DNA of 64,000 nucleotides from Pegea sp. RAD2-039. Taxonomy: Eukaryota; Chordata; Thaliacea; Salpida; Salpidae. The stretch covers positions 310,001 through 374,000 of the forward strand of contig JAQGEQ010000020.1 in NCBI GenBank assembly GCA_034620365.1. Reading direction: 5' to 3'. How positions within the stretch are numbered: position 1 is the stretch's first letter; each line of letters begins with the position of its first letter. Positions 1 through 11,449 of this stretch are shown one piece after another. Below the pieces are notes generated by a model. The model was not told the DNA's origin. It did no database searches and worked only from the letters and a program-made list of their open reading frames with translations. The translations under genes were made by a program, and so were the position numbers.

Positions 1-1438
1 ATGAAAAGAAATCATCGAATTGAAGGTCAATTAAATTGTGGATAACTTTGAAAATAAGAATTAAGTCGTATTTAATCTGTCGAATTTTCAAAGTATCTAA
101 ATTGAAGAAGCTGAAACGATGTTTATAACTATCATATTTAATATTAAGTTTCCTGCATATCAATTTCAATGAAACCAGCTTAATTGAAATATTTAAGATT
201 GATCTAACATAAAAATGTTTAAACCTTTGCTGAGATGTAACAACTACGACAATTTTATAATTTTTATGAATTGCTATTTAAATTGTACCTAAACAGTTTT
301 TCAAACAATTAAATGGGTCAAAAATACCTCAAAGATAAGAAAGCAAAATATAAAATTCTGAAAATTTCAAGAATATAGTAATATTAGGTGATAATCATAA
401 GAAAAGACGATATTTATTACATTTTGGCAAAAGTTTGAGCTGTTGTAAAAATTGAATGAAGAAGATAAATTAGAAAAGAAGATAAATAGAATCTTATATT
501 AATTACTGATTTTTTCCAACAGAGAAATATTATATGCAAAGATATAAACATTTTTTAGATAATTTTGAAGATAAAGTATTTTCTTCAGCTTTATTGCTAA
601 AAACACAATTATGCTAATTCTTGCAAATTATTTGGTTTATCATATTTTAAAGAGCTAATTCTTTTATAAATTCTATTATAATTAAGGTGATTAAAAATAC
701 CTGATAAAAATTTTTAAAGACAGTTGAAATTAATACTTATGTATAAGCCATTTTTGACCTTTTGTGTTTTGAACCATATGTTTTTAAATAATCTTGAATT
801 AGTGATTGTAACGATTGTTTTGCTAACACTTGAGGCGTTTTATGAGTGTTTGGTTTTGTGTTACTCTTTTAATGAAACTCTATAAAAGAATTTAAAATAT
901 TTGACTCAAGCTTATGACTGTAAGTGTTCAGTTTACAATTTAAACCACGTTTTATTTTGGGTTTTATTTTGTAGGCAACCACATTTTATTTTGGGTTTTA
1001 TTTTGTAGGCAACCACATTGACTCATTATATCATTAGTGGGAATATTTTTAGCAGTATTTATTTAGTTCTTTTTAATCTTAGAAGGTTTGCTTGCTTCTT
1101 AGCTAGCTGTTATGATCTATATTTTGTGATGTTTGAAAAACAGTTTGTTATCACTTAACTGTATTCACTTTATCTATTTAATTATTTGTGTCATTTTTAA
1201 ATCATATTTTTTCTCTATCGGGTGTTATTTGAAGTTCTTTTCTGTTTTGAGTATTGTAGTGTTTTTGATTGTAACTTTAAAGTTTTATTACTTTTCTGAG
1301 CTAAATAAAGACTTGTGTTTTTCAACATAACACAAGTAACATTATAATTCTAATTTTTCAGAGGCATATGAGCTTAAAGTTAAATACAATTTTGTTTTAA
1401 ATATAGTGTTGTAAAAACAAAAGGATTTTTATGTGATA
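1..1438. other. AT-rich 5' flank, no gene seen
   Basis: No exon or recognisable protein is visible. The stretch contains a 34-bp tandem duplication (listed separately) and, at about 1350-1362, a pyrimidine tract ending in TTTTTCAG. That tract could be a splice or trans-splice acceptor serving the coding sequence that starts at 1439. A 65-codon open frame at 1133-1330 is low-complexity, hydrophobic and AT-driven, so I do not call it a gene. Confidence 0.5.
945..1012. repeat. 34-bp direct tandem repeat, two copies
   Basis: The unit from 945 to 978 is repeated at 979-1012 with a single difference (CCACG versus CCACA at the start), followed by a few bases of a third copy. Each unit ends TTTATTTTGTAGGCAA, which resembles a 3' splice site. 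Seen directly in the sequence; function unknown. Confidence 0.85.
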
Positions 1439-2842
1439 ATGGTGAGAAATAGCTTCAGTTGCAAACGTTCTCTACTTATTTTTATTACTGGTGCAGCTGC
1501 TAGACTAATTTTACTTATATACAATAATTTTGAGTTAGATTCATTATCATCAAAACCAAATTGTATAAATTGCCAAAATTTTATATCATGTCCATCTGAA
1601 AAAATTGAGTTTGAGTCACAACCACCTCTTAATGTACCTAGGACAATGTATAAACCAAAAGGTATGTATGAAGTGATTAGATGGACACAGTTTGATGAGG
1701 ACTTCATATCTGATATCATTAATGATGAACCACAAATTAAGATGAATGATTATTGGAAAGAAGAATATCAAGCTATAAGTCAAGTTGCTTTGCAACATAT
1801 CAACTTGCTAACCAATCAAACTTGGAGAATCTTTAAACTACAAAATGGCTACATTAAACATGATGCTCTACAAGGCATTCATTATATTTTAGATCTTGAT
1901 CTACTTAAAAATCTACAAGATTATGTCAACATTTGTCCTATTAAAAAAAGATTTAGAATAGAATTAGTACATTACCTCTTGCCAATTGAATCTAGTAAAT
2001 CAGTGATAACTGTGATTGATGATAAGTTAAGTCTTAAAGTGTTTTTGTTTGTTACTTTAGGCTCAACTAAAATACAAAAGTTTTTAGAACAGTTTCCAAG
2101 CTCTTCTAGTCAACACACAGAAATTTATATTATTGTTGCAACAAGAGATAAAAACAAAGATTTTACAAAAATAAAACAATTACAAGATTTAGTAAATGGA
2201 ATTTCAAGACAGAATGTGAAAATTCATTTCTTAGTAAAAGATGAAAGCTTTGGTAGAGTAGTTATATTGAATAATATTGTCACATCAGTGACAGATGAAA
2301 AAGATATTGTTTTACTTCTAACTGAAGATGTAATAATCAAACAGTCACTTATAAATCACTGTAAAATATTATTAAAACCTTATGAAAGAGTTTATTTTCC
2401 GGTAGCATTTGGCCAATTTACTTATGATCTTGTTATTAAAGGAATGCCTCCAGGAAAATCCAAAGAAATTGATTTAGAAGATCATAACAAGTTTACTGGT
2501 CAATGGTTACCATATAACTATGATTATTCTTGTGCATTTGCTAATGATATCAAATCAGCTTTCTCACATTTGCTGACTCTACATAATACAATTGAAGAAC
2601 AGGAATTAGGAAAAATGTTGAATGAACAGTTTATGAAACAAGATATTGAAGTTGTACGTTCAGTATCACCTGGCTTATATAAAGATTCAAAGAATGAAAA
2701 ATGTTTATATGATGTTGAATATGCTTCAAAATACAAACAATTTTGTTTACATGAAAAGGTGATGGGGTTAGCTTCAAAGGCCGCCCTTGGTGTCTTATAT
2801 TTAACAGATATTGAAAAAAATAAAATTAAAGAAGAAAATTAG
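1439..2842 (+). CDS. CHPF-like: Chondroitin polymerizing factor-like glycosyltransferase (CHPF/CHPF2 type), intronless
   Basis: A 467-residue single-exon protein of the chondroitin N-acetylgalactosaminyltransferase family (Pfam CHGN). Members work in the Golgi lumen, building the GlcA-GalNAc backbone of chondroitin; CHPF is the partner of the chondroitin synthases. A basic N-terminus and a hydrophobic stretch at about residues 11-28 fit a type II signal anchor. Family landmarks occur in order: a GIHYILDLDL block, VYFPVAFGQF at about 315-325, YDYSCAFANDI, and a C-terminal YKQFCLHEKVMGLASKA block. The DxD metal motif of active synthases is replaced by TEDV (E296-D297-V298), as expected of CHPF rather than of a catalytic synthase. 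Human CHPF is about 775 residues, so the N-terminal fringe-like half is missing. The ATG at 1439 is preferred; the frame is open from a GTG at 1433 and an in-frame TAA lies at 1412-1414. The convergent neighbour is Sec8. Confidence 0.75.
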   Translation: MVRNSFSCKRSLLIFITGAAARLILLIYNNFELDSLSSKPNCINCQNFISCPSEKIEFESQPPLNVPRTMYKPKGMYEVIRWTQFDEDFISDIINDEPQIKMNDYWKEEYQAISQVALQHINLLTNQTWRIFKLQNGYIKHDALQGIHYILDLDLLKNLQDYVNICPIKKRFRIELVHYLLPIESSKSVITVIDDKLSLKVFLFVTLGSTKIQKFLEQFPSSSSQHTEIYIIVATRDKNKDFTKIKQLQDLVNGISRQNVKIHFLVKDESFGRVVILNNIVTSVTDEKDIVLLLTEDVIIKQSLINHCKILLKPYERVYFPVAFGQFTYDLVIKGMPPGKSKEIDLEDHNKFTGQWLPYNYDYSCAFANDIKSAFSHLLTLHNTIEEQELGKMLNEQFMKQDIEVVRSVSPGLYKDSKNEKCLYDVEYASKYKQFCLHEKVMGLASKAALGVLYLTDIEKNKIKEEN

Positions 2843-4754
2843 TGTTTCTACTTTCGTGTATTTTGACAAATTATTATGATTTTGAATATTCTTTTTTTAA
2901 TTTTTATAGTAACTTTTTTGTATGTACTAAGTATTTATTATCATATACTTCAAATAATGTACTATGTATCATAATACTCTCAAAACTTGAAACTGATTTT
3001 TTTTCTTTATAAGTGCAATTCAATTTGAAGCTTATATTTGTAACAATTATTGAAAATCAGTTATTTTATTTTGTACTATGTTGTTGTTGTAACTAATTTA
3101 TTGATTACATCTTAGCTGAAAAATGTTTTCTTATTCTATCTATGACCTCAAATTTTTTATCAGTTTTTTCAAATACGTTTATCTGATGATGTTTTTAAAA
3201 TCAACTTCAACATCAACAAGAGAAATTTTTGTTGGAAATCTTTTTTGTTAACAAATGTTTTGCTAAATGCGTCAATTCCTCTTCCAAACTACTTCATCAG
3301 TTGAAAACTTAATTTTGTTCAAAGCCTCAACAATTTTAGAGAACTTCTAAATAATAAACAAGATATTTGAAATATTTTATGGGTTTTGAACTAAAATAAA
3401 ACAAATTCTGAACTTGAAATTTTATGTATTAATTGCAGTTATCCATTTTGTATCAATTGTATATCTTTAAACACTTGCTTCTATTTACTTGTACATTTAC
3501 AAGATATAAACATCTTTCCATCGTCTAAGTTTGGAACTTTAGTGTCGTCTTATTAAGTTTTTATTTGAATACGTTGTTTAATAAAAATAGTCAGATAGCT
3601 TCTAGTTTGTTTTTATTGCCTTTCTTGCTATAGCCATCTTAATAATGATTATTTGCCGTTAAAATTGTTTATTTAAAGAACTAAAATAAATTCAATTATT
3701 TGTTATTTTTAAAAGTGATTGTTTAAAAGCTGAAAAATTATTCAGATGAATTATACTGGTCAACAATTTATTTAAAAAGAAAACAGAAAAGTTAACTAGA
3801 TGTCTGTTTTGTTTCAAAACTGTTTTTGGGGATTATCGAACTAATTCTAAAGAATGTTTTCCAGAAGTAGAGATGAAGTAAAAGATTATTTTCTTATAAT
3901 GTCGACTGTTTTGTTTTATATCAATACTGACTTGTATATCGTCATACGATATCACGATTTTATCAAACTATGTATCGTAATAAAATAAATAAACCTTTTA
4001 GTCAACAAATCAGTATATGTAGATTAAACTTTGCAAACAAATACTACTTTAGCTTGTTAGCTAAATTAACGTGAAATGTCATAAGAAATTGAAATTTGAT
4101 CACAATTAAGCTGATTTAACTTTTGTATCTATCCTGATATACAAGAGTTAAGATTGAAGTTTCGACTTTCAACAAATGTTGTGTGTGTCACTCTAATATT
4201 GTAGAAATGGTCACCATACAGGATAAAATCATATCTTAAATCTCAATATATTTAGTTTTAGATAGTAGGTTAGTAAATAATTCTATTTTTTGACATCTTA
4301 TTTTCAAACAAATTCTATTCCTGATCTTCACTACAATTTGTTTAATAAAAAAATTGTTTAAAATAAAGTTATTCTGAAACTTTCTGTCATTTATCATGTA
4401 TCAAAAATTACTTTTTTTCAACGTCACGTGATTTATTATATATTTCAAGTAAACTGCATTTTATAATTGAAATTTTAATATTTATGATCAAGTGCGCTAA
4501 ATAACTTCATATGGTTTAAGATTTCTGAATATTTAGTAAATTTACAGAATATCTTAAAATGAAACAAAAAACATAGAATAGTTTGAAAGAATTTTCTCAG
4601 TAAGCGAAAAATGATTTGAAAAGTTGAATAAATTAACAACAAATCAAATATTTGGAGATTGTTGATGTAATTATCAAAAATATTTAGTTTAAAAGATGAT
4701 AGAAGTGAAATGAAACACAATCCAATGACATTTAGTGATAAAATATAAGAAAAT
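2843..4754. other. Convergent intergenic spacer
   Basis: This AT-rich spacer lies between the ends of the CHPF-like gene (+) and Sec8 (-) and presumably holds both 3' UTRs. AATAAA-like signals occur on the + strand near 3349 and 3395. TTTATT at 4432-4437 would be a polyadenylation signal for Sec8 on the - strand. No coding segment is recognised; the 81-codon minus frame at 4475-4720 is low complexity. Confidence 0.5.
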
Positions 4755-7640
4755 TCAAATTTCTACATCATCAAGACTAGATAGTTCTTCTTGTCTTTCC
4801 TTTTTTTGTTGTTGTTCAGAGACAATCGTTCGAAGTCTTTGTACTCTCGCGTTTCGTTCGATTTCTTGACCGCTTCCAGGTTTGCTTCTATGAATCAAGC
4901 TCAGAGCTTCTACATAAGCTGACTCACTAAACTTAACTCCGTGTTCAAGTACATGAGGTTGGATGTCCTCAGAAGCCAAGTACATCAGTTCATAGTATTG
5001 TCGAGACATATCCAGAGGAGCTTCACGTGATAAAGTGATGTTGGTGAGACACTGTTGAAGACTAAACACGTTTCGACACATCTTCTTGATTCCCGATGGA
5101 GAGATTCGAGTGATCAGTCGCGATCCATCGATCAGTAGTTCAGCCACTAAGTGGCCAAGTCCATCAATGATGTATTTAAACTTATGAGGTTCAAGAACAG
5201 GACTGATTTGCTCCTGAATCTTCCTCAGATCAGTAGTCAGTTGAGAGATTGAAAGATCGGGTTCAAGACTGTCAGCTCCTCTGACATCAAAGTTTGCTTG
5301 TTTGAATAAATCTTTAATCTTTCGACAACAGTTCAATCTCAGTTGGATGTGCAACATCAACAAGCACTCCTCAGAGATCCGGAGAAAGTCATCCGAAAGA
5401 TTTGAGAGTCTTGCAATCATATCATCACATGCGCGTCCAGTGACCCGTTTAACAAATAGACCCAATCGCTCTGACATCCATTCTACACTCTCATGTAAGC
5501 AAGCAATCGATCGGAGATCATTAACATCACTTATAATCCCTCCAGAGTTTAGATCAAGAGATGAAGATTTATAGACAAAATATTTAGCTTCATTTGAGTA
5601 ACTCTTCTCTAGAGGTTTATCGTCAAGTTTTGTGCTTGAAGGTAACAACCCGTTCACTAATCTCCAACCTTCAGAATTACGTAGATGTTCGTTTAACTCC
5701 GAGCTTGTTAACCAATCAGGGGCACTCCCTTCTGGCCCATATAACACGACTCCTTTGTACAACTGTTCAGCGACAGCTTTGTATTCTTGTGTTAAAGAGC
5801 AAGCCATGGCAAGGAAATCATCTTGGTAGCTATCAAGACTACAAGTTAGGTCGTAGAGGTACCATAAGCAGTGATCCGTGACCGTGGCTCCTTGCAAAAG
5901 ACTTTTAGTGGTTCCAAGCTCCTTGCAAACAGATGGGTCTGTCATCATCTTCAAAGGTTCTGTCACGCGCATAGCTGCATCGAAATCTTTTTTCAAGTCG
6001 TATTGTATATGACGGATGAAGCTATCTTTCACAAAATCTGTTATAAACTCATTAATAGCACAGTGCCGGTTAGAAGGATAGTCGAGAGCTGTTTCAATGT
6101 CAGCGATAAAGAACTTTAAAGGTCCGAATATTGAAGTGATGTTCCGTGCGTTGGGTTGACAAACCTTCTGAGTGGACATGGCATGTTCAAGGATAGGACT
6201 GGACTGTGTACCACTGCTGATAGCAGCGTGTCGAAGCTGGGCTCGTTGCTCACGTAAATAGTTGTTCATCGAAATAGCGTGTGAAGATCTATCGAATCTG
6301 AAGAGCTTGTTTTGAGGAAGAGATCTTTGTTGAGCTCTTCGTTTTGTGAAGTGAGATGATAGAACTGAACTTTCATTACATTGCTGTTGTTGTTGTGTAC
6401 TGGCTTGTACGCTGTCTGCATCCAAATATTCGTTTAGTAGAATTTGTAAAAAGTTTTGTATTTTGTTCCAAACCATTTCCATTTCATACAAGTCACCACA
6501 AGGTTGAAGTCGACCACTTGTCACTAACCCCTTAATCTGGTTGAGGACATGCAAATGAGATTCAGCAACAAGTTTGAACTTGATAAAAAGTGTGTTTAGA
6601 AGTTGAAGGAGTCGTTTAGAACCATCTACATCATTAGTTTTAACGCTACCATCTGTGTTAAAGTACTGATCAGTCACTTCTACTGTTGTATGTGAGATGA
6701 TCATGCTTATGTGGCGATCCATTCTATTCTTAGTGTCTTGTAACATTAAAGGAATCTTATTAATACGGTTCAGTGATTCTACAAGAATAGTTATCAATGA
6801 TTTTGGATCTATATTAGTAGCTTTAGAGTCTAAACCTTCCAAAGCTTCAACAACCTCATCGAAGACTCCAATTTCTTTTGAAGGAGTTTGTGATAATAAA
6901 GTAAAAGATGAAAGATTGACAAGTCGATGAGGCTTTTTATCATCTAATTTTGATTTCTTTGAAGCAGAAAAAGATTTGAAATAAATAAGTTGATGTAGTT
7001 CATTAACAAAGTTGTCATATAAACGAAGTTTTTTGCTGACAATTTCATTTCTAATATCATGAAGTGCTTCAACACTTATCAATTCATTTCGAAGTGACTC
7101 AAGTGTTTGATTAATCAGTACAGTTGCATGTAAATAAGATTTCTCTTTTAAATAAGAATCTATTTGATGAGGTGCCACTTTAATCTTTTCAATTTGATCC
7201 AACAAAAACAACATCTTATTATGTTCAACTCCTTCTATCCACAGTTTTCTTAATTCATCTTGACGACAATATAACAGAGATTTACATTGCTGTAAATTCT
7301 CTTTGACTTTTTTAATTTTTTCTCGAGATTTTGAGATCTCATCAGCAATTCTACTAAATCGTTTAATACTCATTGCAACTTCTTCGTAATTCTCATTAAT
7401 CAATTTATCTAACTTTTCATCTGTATCTACAAATGCTTCTTCCAGCCTCTCCTTCTCTACCTCACGTTGATGGTCTCCGTCACTAGCAGAAAGTGTCCTG
7501 ATTATAGACATGAGTAGCCCAGAAGGGTCCCGAATAAATCCAGCCCTTCCTACTCCTGCCATAGCTGAGCTGGATGGTGAAGCAGTCCAACATTTTTTAG
7601 ATGGCCTTGAACTTGTTGATGTTGGTTTCAAAGATGACAT
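4755..7640 (-). CDS. EXOC4: Exocyst complex component 4 (Sec8), intronless
   Basis: A complete 961-residue Sec8, close to the 974 residues of human EXOC4. Sec8 is a subunit of the octameric exocyst, which tethers Golgi-derived vesicles to the plasma membrane before SNARE fusion. The N-terminus carries the family signature DPSGLLMSIIRTLSASD at about residues 38-54. A long helical, charged coiled-coil segment follows (about 60-130) with the conserved KKVKENLQQCK and DELRKLWIEGVEHNK blocks. A glutamine run (QQQQQ) sits in a variable linker near residue 415, and the C-terminal helical-bundle region follows. The ATG at 7638-7640 is preceded three bases earlier by a TTTTAACTCTTAG acceptor-like tract, so a 5' UTR intron or trans-splicing is possible. 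No intron interrupts nearly 2.9 kb of coding sequence, which is unusual beside the multi-exon neighbours. It could be a functional retrocopy or an ancestrally intron-poor gene. Confidence 0.93.
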   Translation of the reverse strand: MSSLKPTSTSSRPSKKCWTASPSSSAMAGVGRAGFIRDPSGLLMSIIRTLSASDGDHQREVEKERLEEAFVDTDEKLDKLINENYEEVAMSIKRFSRIADEISKSREKIKKVKENLQQCKSLLYCRQDELRKLWIEGVEHNKMLFLLDQIEKIKVAPHQIDSYLKEKSYLHATVLINQTLESLRNELISVEALHDIRNEIVSKKLRLYDNFVNELHQLIYFKSFSASKKSKLDDKKPHRLVNLSSFTLLSQTPSKEIGVFDEVVEALEGLDSKATNIDPKSLITILVESLNRINKIPLMLQDTKNRMDRHISMIISHTTVEVTDQYFNTDGSVKTNDVDGSKRLLQLLNTLFIKFKLVAESHLHVLNQIKGLVTSGRLQPCGDLYEMEMVWNKIQNFLQILLNEYLDADSVQASTQQQQQCNESSVLSSHFTKRRAQQRSLPQNKLFRFDRSSHAISMNNYLREQRAQLRHAAISSGTQSSPILEHAMSTQKVCQPNARNITSIFGPLKFFIADIETALDYPSNRHCAINEFITDFVKDSFIRHIQYDLKKDFDAAMRVTEPLKMMTDPSVCKELGTTKSLLQGATVTDHCLWYLYDLTCSLDSYQDDFLAMACSLTQEYKAVAEQLYKGVVLYGPEGSAPDWLTSSELNEHLRNSEGWRLVNGLLPSSTKLDDKPLEKSYSNEAKYFVYKSSSLDLNSGGIISDVNDLRSIACLHESVEWMSERLGLFVKRVTGRACDDMIARLSNLSDDFLRISEECLLMLHIQLRLNCCRKIKDLFKQANFDVRGADSLEPDLSISQLTTDLRKIQEQISPVLEPHKFKYIIDGLGHLVAELLIDGSRLITRISPSGIKKMCRNVFSLQQCLTNITLSREAPLDMSRQYYELMYLASEDIQPHVLEHGVKFSESAYVEALSLIHRSKPGSGQEIERNARVQRLRTIVSEQQQKKERQEELSSLDDVEI

Positions 7641-10600
7641 ACTCTAAGAGTTAAAACCACAACTTTTATCAAAATATCAAATATCATTGTTTATTTAAAA
7701 ATTGATAAATATTAATTAGTTAAACAAAACATTTTTTAATAAAAGATAAATATTATCTAGATTAATATTAAATAAAACATATATATAAATAGCATAAAAA
7801 GTATATATATAGATTTTTTAGATGAAAACTTTAAAAACTAATTAAGACTTATTTAATTTATTAATATAAATATTATAAAGTAAAAAGAATCATTAAAGCA
7901 ATCTTTAGTGAAATTATAAGTGAAATATGATAAAAATTCCTACTTTTAAGAGAAAATTATAAAAATAAAACTAACCTATAAATCATTACAAATTACTAAT
8001 AATAAAAAAGCAAAAATATCTCATAAAAAATGAACTATTTAAAGAAGTTCAATAATATTAAAAAGATTCAAAACAGTTTAAAAAGTGTAACTGAATTCAT
8101 ACACCTAAATTAAATTAAAAAAAACACACACAAGCTTATCATAAATAAATAATTTTAAAAAACAATAAAAAAAATATTAGCTTAAAGTAAAAGAAATTGT
8201 TATTTAATTATAGATTAGAATAACCAAAATATAAAAGTTCAAAATAATTTGAATACATGAAAGTAGAACTTGATAAATAATTTAAGAAATATATTGATTA
8301 TTAGAATTAGTTTCAAAGTAAGTTTTCATGAAAAAAAAACTTTTAATAATCAAATAGAATTATAAAACATGATAAAGTTAAAATGCAAAATAAGTTTATT
8401 GCAATTAAAATAACTTTCTAGCAAACGTATAAACTTCATGTAAAGCTAAATGACGAAAACTATCACAGATTTAAAGTTAAAAGGGCTAATTCCAGTTTAG
8501 AAAATAAAAACGAGATATAACTCCTAAAAATAATAACAAAACTGTATTTATGATGTAATGTACATTTTGGACTAAATTTGGATAATTTTTATCATTTCCA
8601 AAATCATATATAATTAGTTTAATAAAACTTAAAAACATATTATATTTGATGTATTATTGAGTTATTAATTTTTCGTTAATCGTTCTGGGCAGAAGCAGGA
8701 CACTATTATTTTTTTACAAATTGTTTAGTTTTAATTTTTATTTATGAGATATTTAAAGAGCTTTAAGAATGTAGTTCCATTTAGCTAAAAACTTAAATAA
8801 ATTAAAAAGGTATCAAAATTGTTATGACCTTTTAACTTAAGCCATTATTTTTATCATTAATAAAAAGTAGTTGATTATGGTATTTCGATTGTTTTTAACT
8901 TGAATCACATACATTTGTATTTAAATAAACTGCCACCTAAGGTCGATCTGTTATTAATCAATTAAGTAGTTCTTAGCAGGACATGAATTTCAGGGCTTAA
9001 TGATTTTATGAATTTTATAGTTTATTTTTATTTATTTATTTATTTTATTCGATTCATGGCTGCTAGTTAAAAATGATAGCGAAATCTTATAAATCAAAAA
9101 CAAAATAAGTTCAAAAATGAAGAAACTGGTAGTGTCATGTACTACTCGTTAAAAAAATTTCTTAAATCATATTTTATAACAAAATTTTAAGAAGTGATAA
9201 TTTTTGATGTAATGATGGAATGTAAAAGAAGGTTTCGAGACGGGTCACCCTATTTAAGAAACTATTTGTTTTATTAAAGTTGTTGAGTGGATTAATTTTG
9301 AATGACGAGCCTCTGAGAACATATAAAAATTGTAATCTTTAAAGAAACCATCAAAGTTAAGTAAATTATGTTAGACCTTTAAATGTTTTTTTAATGGTAG
9401 GATTTAAAGGAAAACACTAAACTGAGGAACAATAAGCCAATAAAAAACAACGAAACCTATTGAATTTATTAGAACTCAAAAAGAGTCAAAACAGTTTGAT
9501 CATTAATGCTTCATTGTTAACTGTAGACGTTTTACTTAAAATTTAAATTATACAGAATTATATTTTTCTTTTATAAGCTTTGCACTCAGATTAATTACTT
9601 ATAAATGAATTATTATTTACTCGAAAGTGTATGATTCACAATATTTGTGCTGCTTGCTAAATCCGTGTTTTAATGATAAAATTGAATTTGTGAAAAACAA
9701 TACTATTCTATTTACTGAGTAGGCAACCTGTTTAAAAAATAAAAAACTGCAAACTGTTTTTTCATATTCCGCTGGTTTTATTTTTATTTATAAATTATAT
9801 TTTGCTGCTTTAAAATTAAAATAATAGTTAATTTTTGTATGAATTAGACAGAATTTATTTAAGTTTAATTCACGTTTGGTTTACTGTGAAAACGTTTTTA
9901 CTAGTCACGGCAAACAGTTATAAAATTCACTTCTTGAGCAATTTGATAAATTTGATTTAATAAAATGTAACATTTGAGAAACTGCAAATGAAAATAATAA
10001 CAAAATTCCAACTTATATTTCTAGTTTAAAAATAGGTTCTGCCATCAGATACCATAAACCATTGTAATCGTTTTTAAGACAAGTTTTTATCTGCTTAGTA
10101 CAGCTGATTAAGAAGTTTCAAGTCTAAGTACGATATTAACACCTCTAATATATATATGAAAGTTGCTAGTTTACAAATAGAAGTGATTATCAGAAGAGTA
10201 GAAAAGAGCATACTATGATTCAGTACAAAAAATATATTCCTTAAACTTTAAATACTTTTGCGATTAACCGTCTAGCGTATGAATAAGACGTTTTGGCATG
10301 GAGCCCATGGCTTGCTAAATTAGCCTTAAATGTGAGTTAAACTCTAGCTTCTAAGACTTTAACCAAAATTTCTTGGAACAACGTTTTGAAAAAAACTTCT
10401 AAGATAGTTTAAAGTTGAGCTGCTGGTGAAAGGCATCACGTTAGATTTTTTACTTTCCAGCATTCTTTGAAAACCAGGCATCAAAAACCACTATCAAGTA
10501 TCACAAAAGCTTGCATCAGATAAAATGTTATTAATTATTTCATAAAACTTTCCAGTTTCGTATATTTAGTATTTTCATTTGGAAACACAACTTAATTAAA

Positions 10601-11449
10601 CTATTAAAAGTATATATTGGCAGTGGTTTGAAAATAGTAATTTGATAAAACCATTTGGAGAAAGGAAAACTACCAGAATAATTACAATTATCTTCTTTTA
10701 CTCTTTCATTATATCGACTGATAATTAATAAGCTACAATAGAAATTGTTTAAAACTATTCAAGTGGAACTTCTAGTCCTAGATGACGTCGAAGACATCCA
10801 GATATACTCTCCTTGAATAAACTCATTATGCAAATTAAATATTCTTTTTAAGTTAAAATAAACTCATAAAACCTTATTATCCAAACTAATCTCATATAAA
10901 GAAGTATAAAAACTATTTTCATGTCTGATCTGTTGTTACAAAGTCTATTTCTGTTTACGTCAGTTTCAAGAACGTTTTAGCTGATTTAAAATAAAAATAA
11001 AAAGTGACAGGACTTTTCCTCATATATGGAACAAAACATCAAAGTTTTTGTCAAAAATTGAAGCTGAAAAATATCTGATGAGTAGTCAAATAAATTAAAT
11101 TTCTAATAAATATCTCATGATAAAAACATCATTAAATTATATTCTGACATCATCTGCCAGATCCAGTTTCTTTGTAATAACAGAAATAGTTTTCAGGTGA
11201 TTACAATAAACAACTTTGAATTAAGAAAATTTTTTTGTTAGAAAGCATGATAATAAGAAGAAAATAACTTTAGAATCACATCAGACATTAGTAGATAAAT
11301 AAGCAGAAAATGAATTATTTCTATCAATTTTTTGATAAAAAAATACATTCAGTGAATTACATTGAGAAAAAAACATTATTTTGAAAAAAAGGAAAATAAT
11401 ATTTATAAAAATGGAACCATCCAAAAAAATGTAAATAAAATTGGAAGTA
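7641..11449. other. AT-rich intergenic region upstream of Sec8
   Basis: About 3.8 kb between the Sec8 start and the GCH1 stop, both on the - strand. It holds simple AT tracts and a TTTA-type microsatellite at about 9027-9050, next to a short segment that weakly resembles one at 63.76 kb and may be the tail of an inverted retroelement. No exon or RNA gene is recognised. Confidence 0.5.

Noticed and set aside
1133-1330. 65-codon open frame upstream of the CHPF-like gene
   Set aside because: Hydrophobic, AT-driven composition, no recognised domain and no splice partner; chance frames of this size are common at this base composition.
1433-1435. GTG as start of the CHPF-like protein
   Set aside because: Nuclear animal genes use ATG; an ATG lies two codons downstream at 1439 and leaves the signal-anchor intact.
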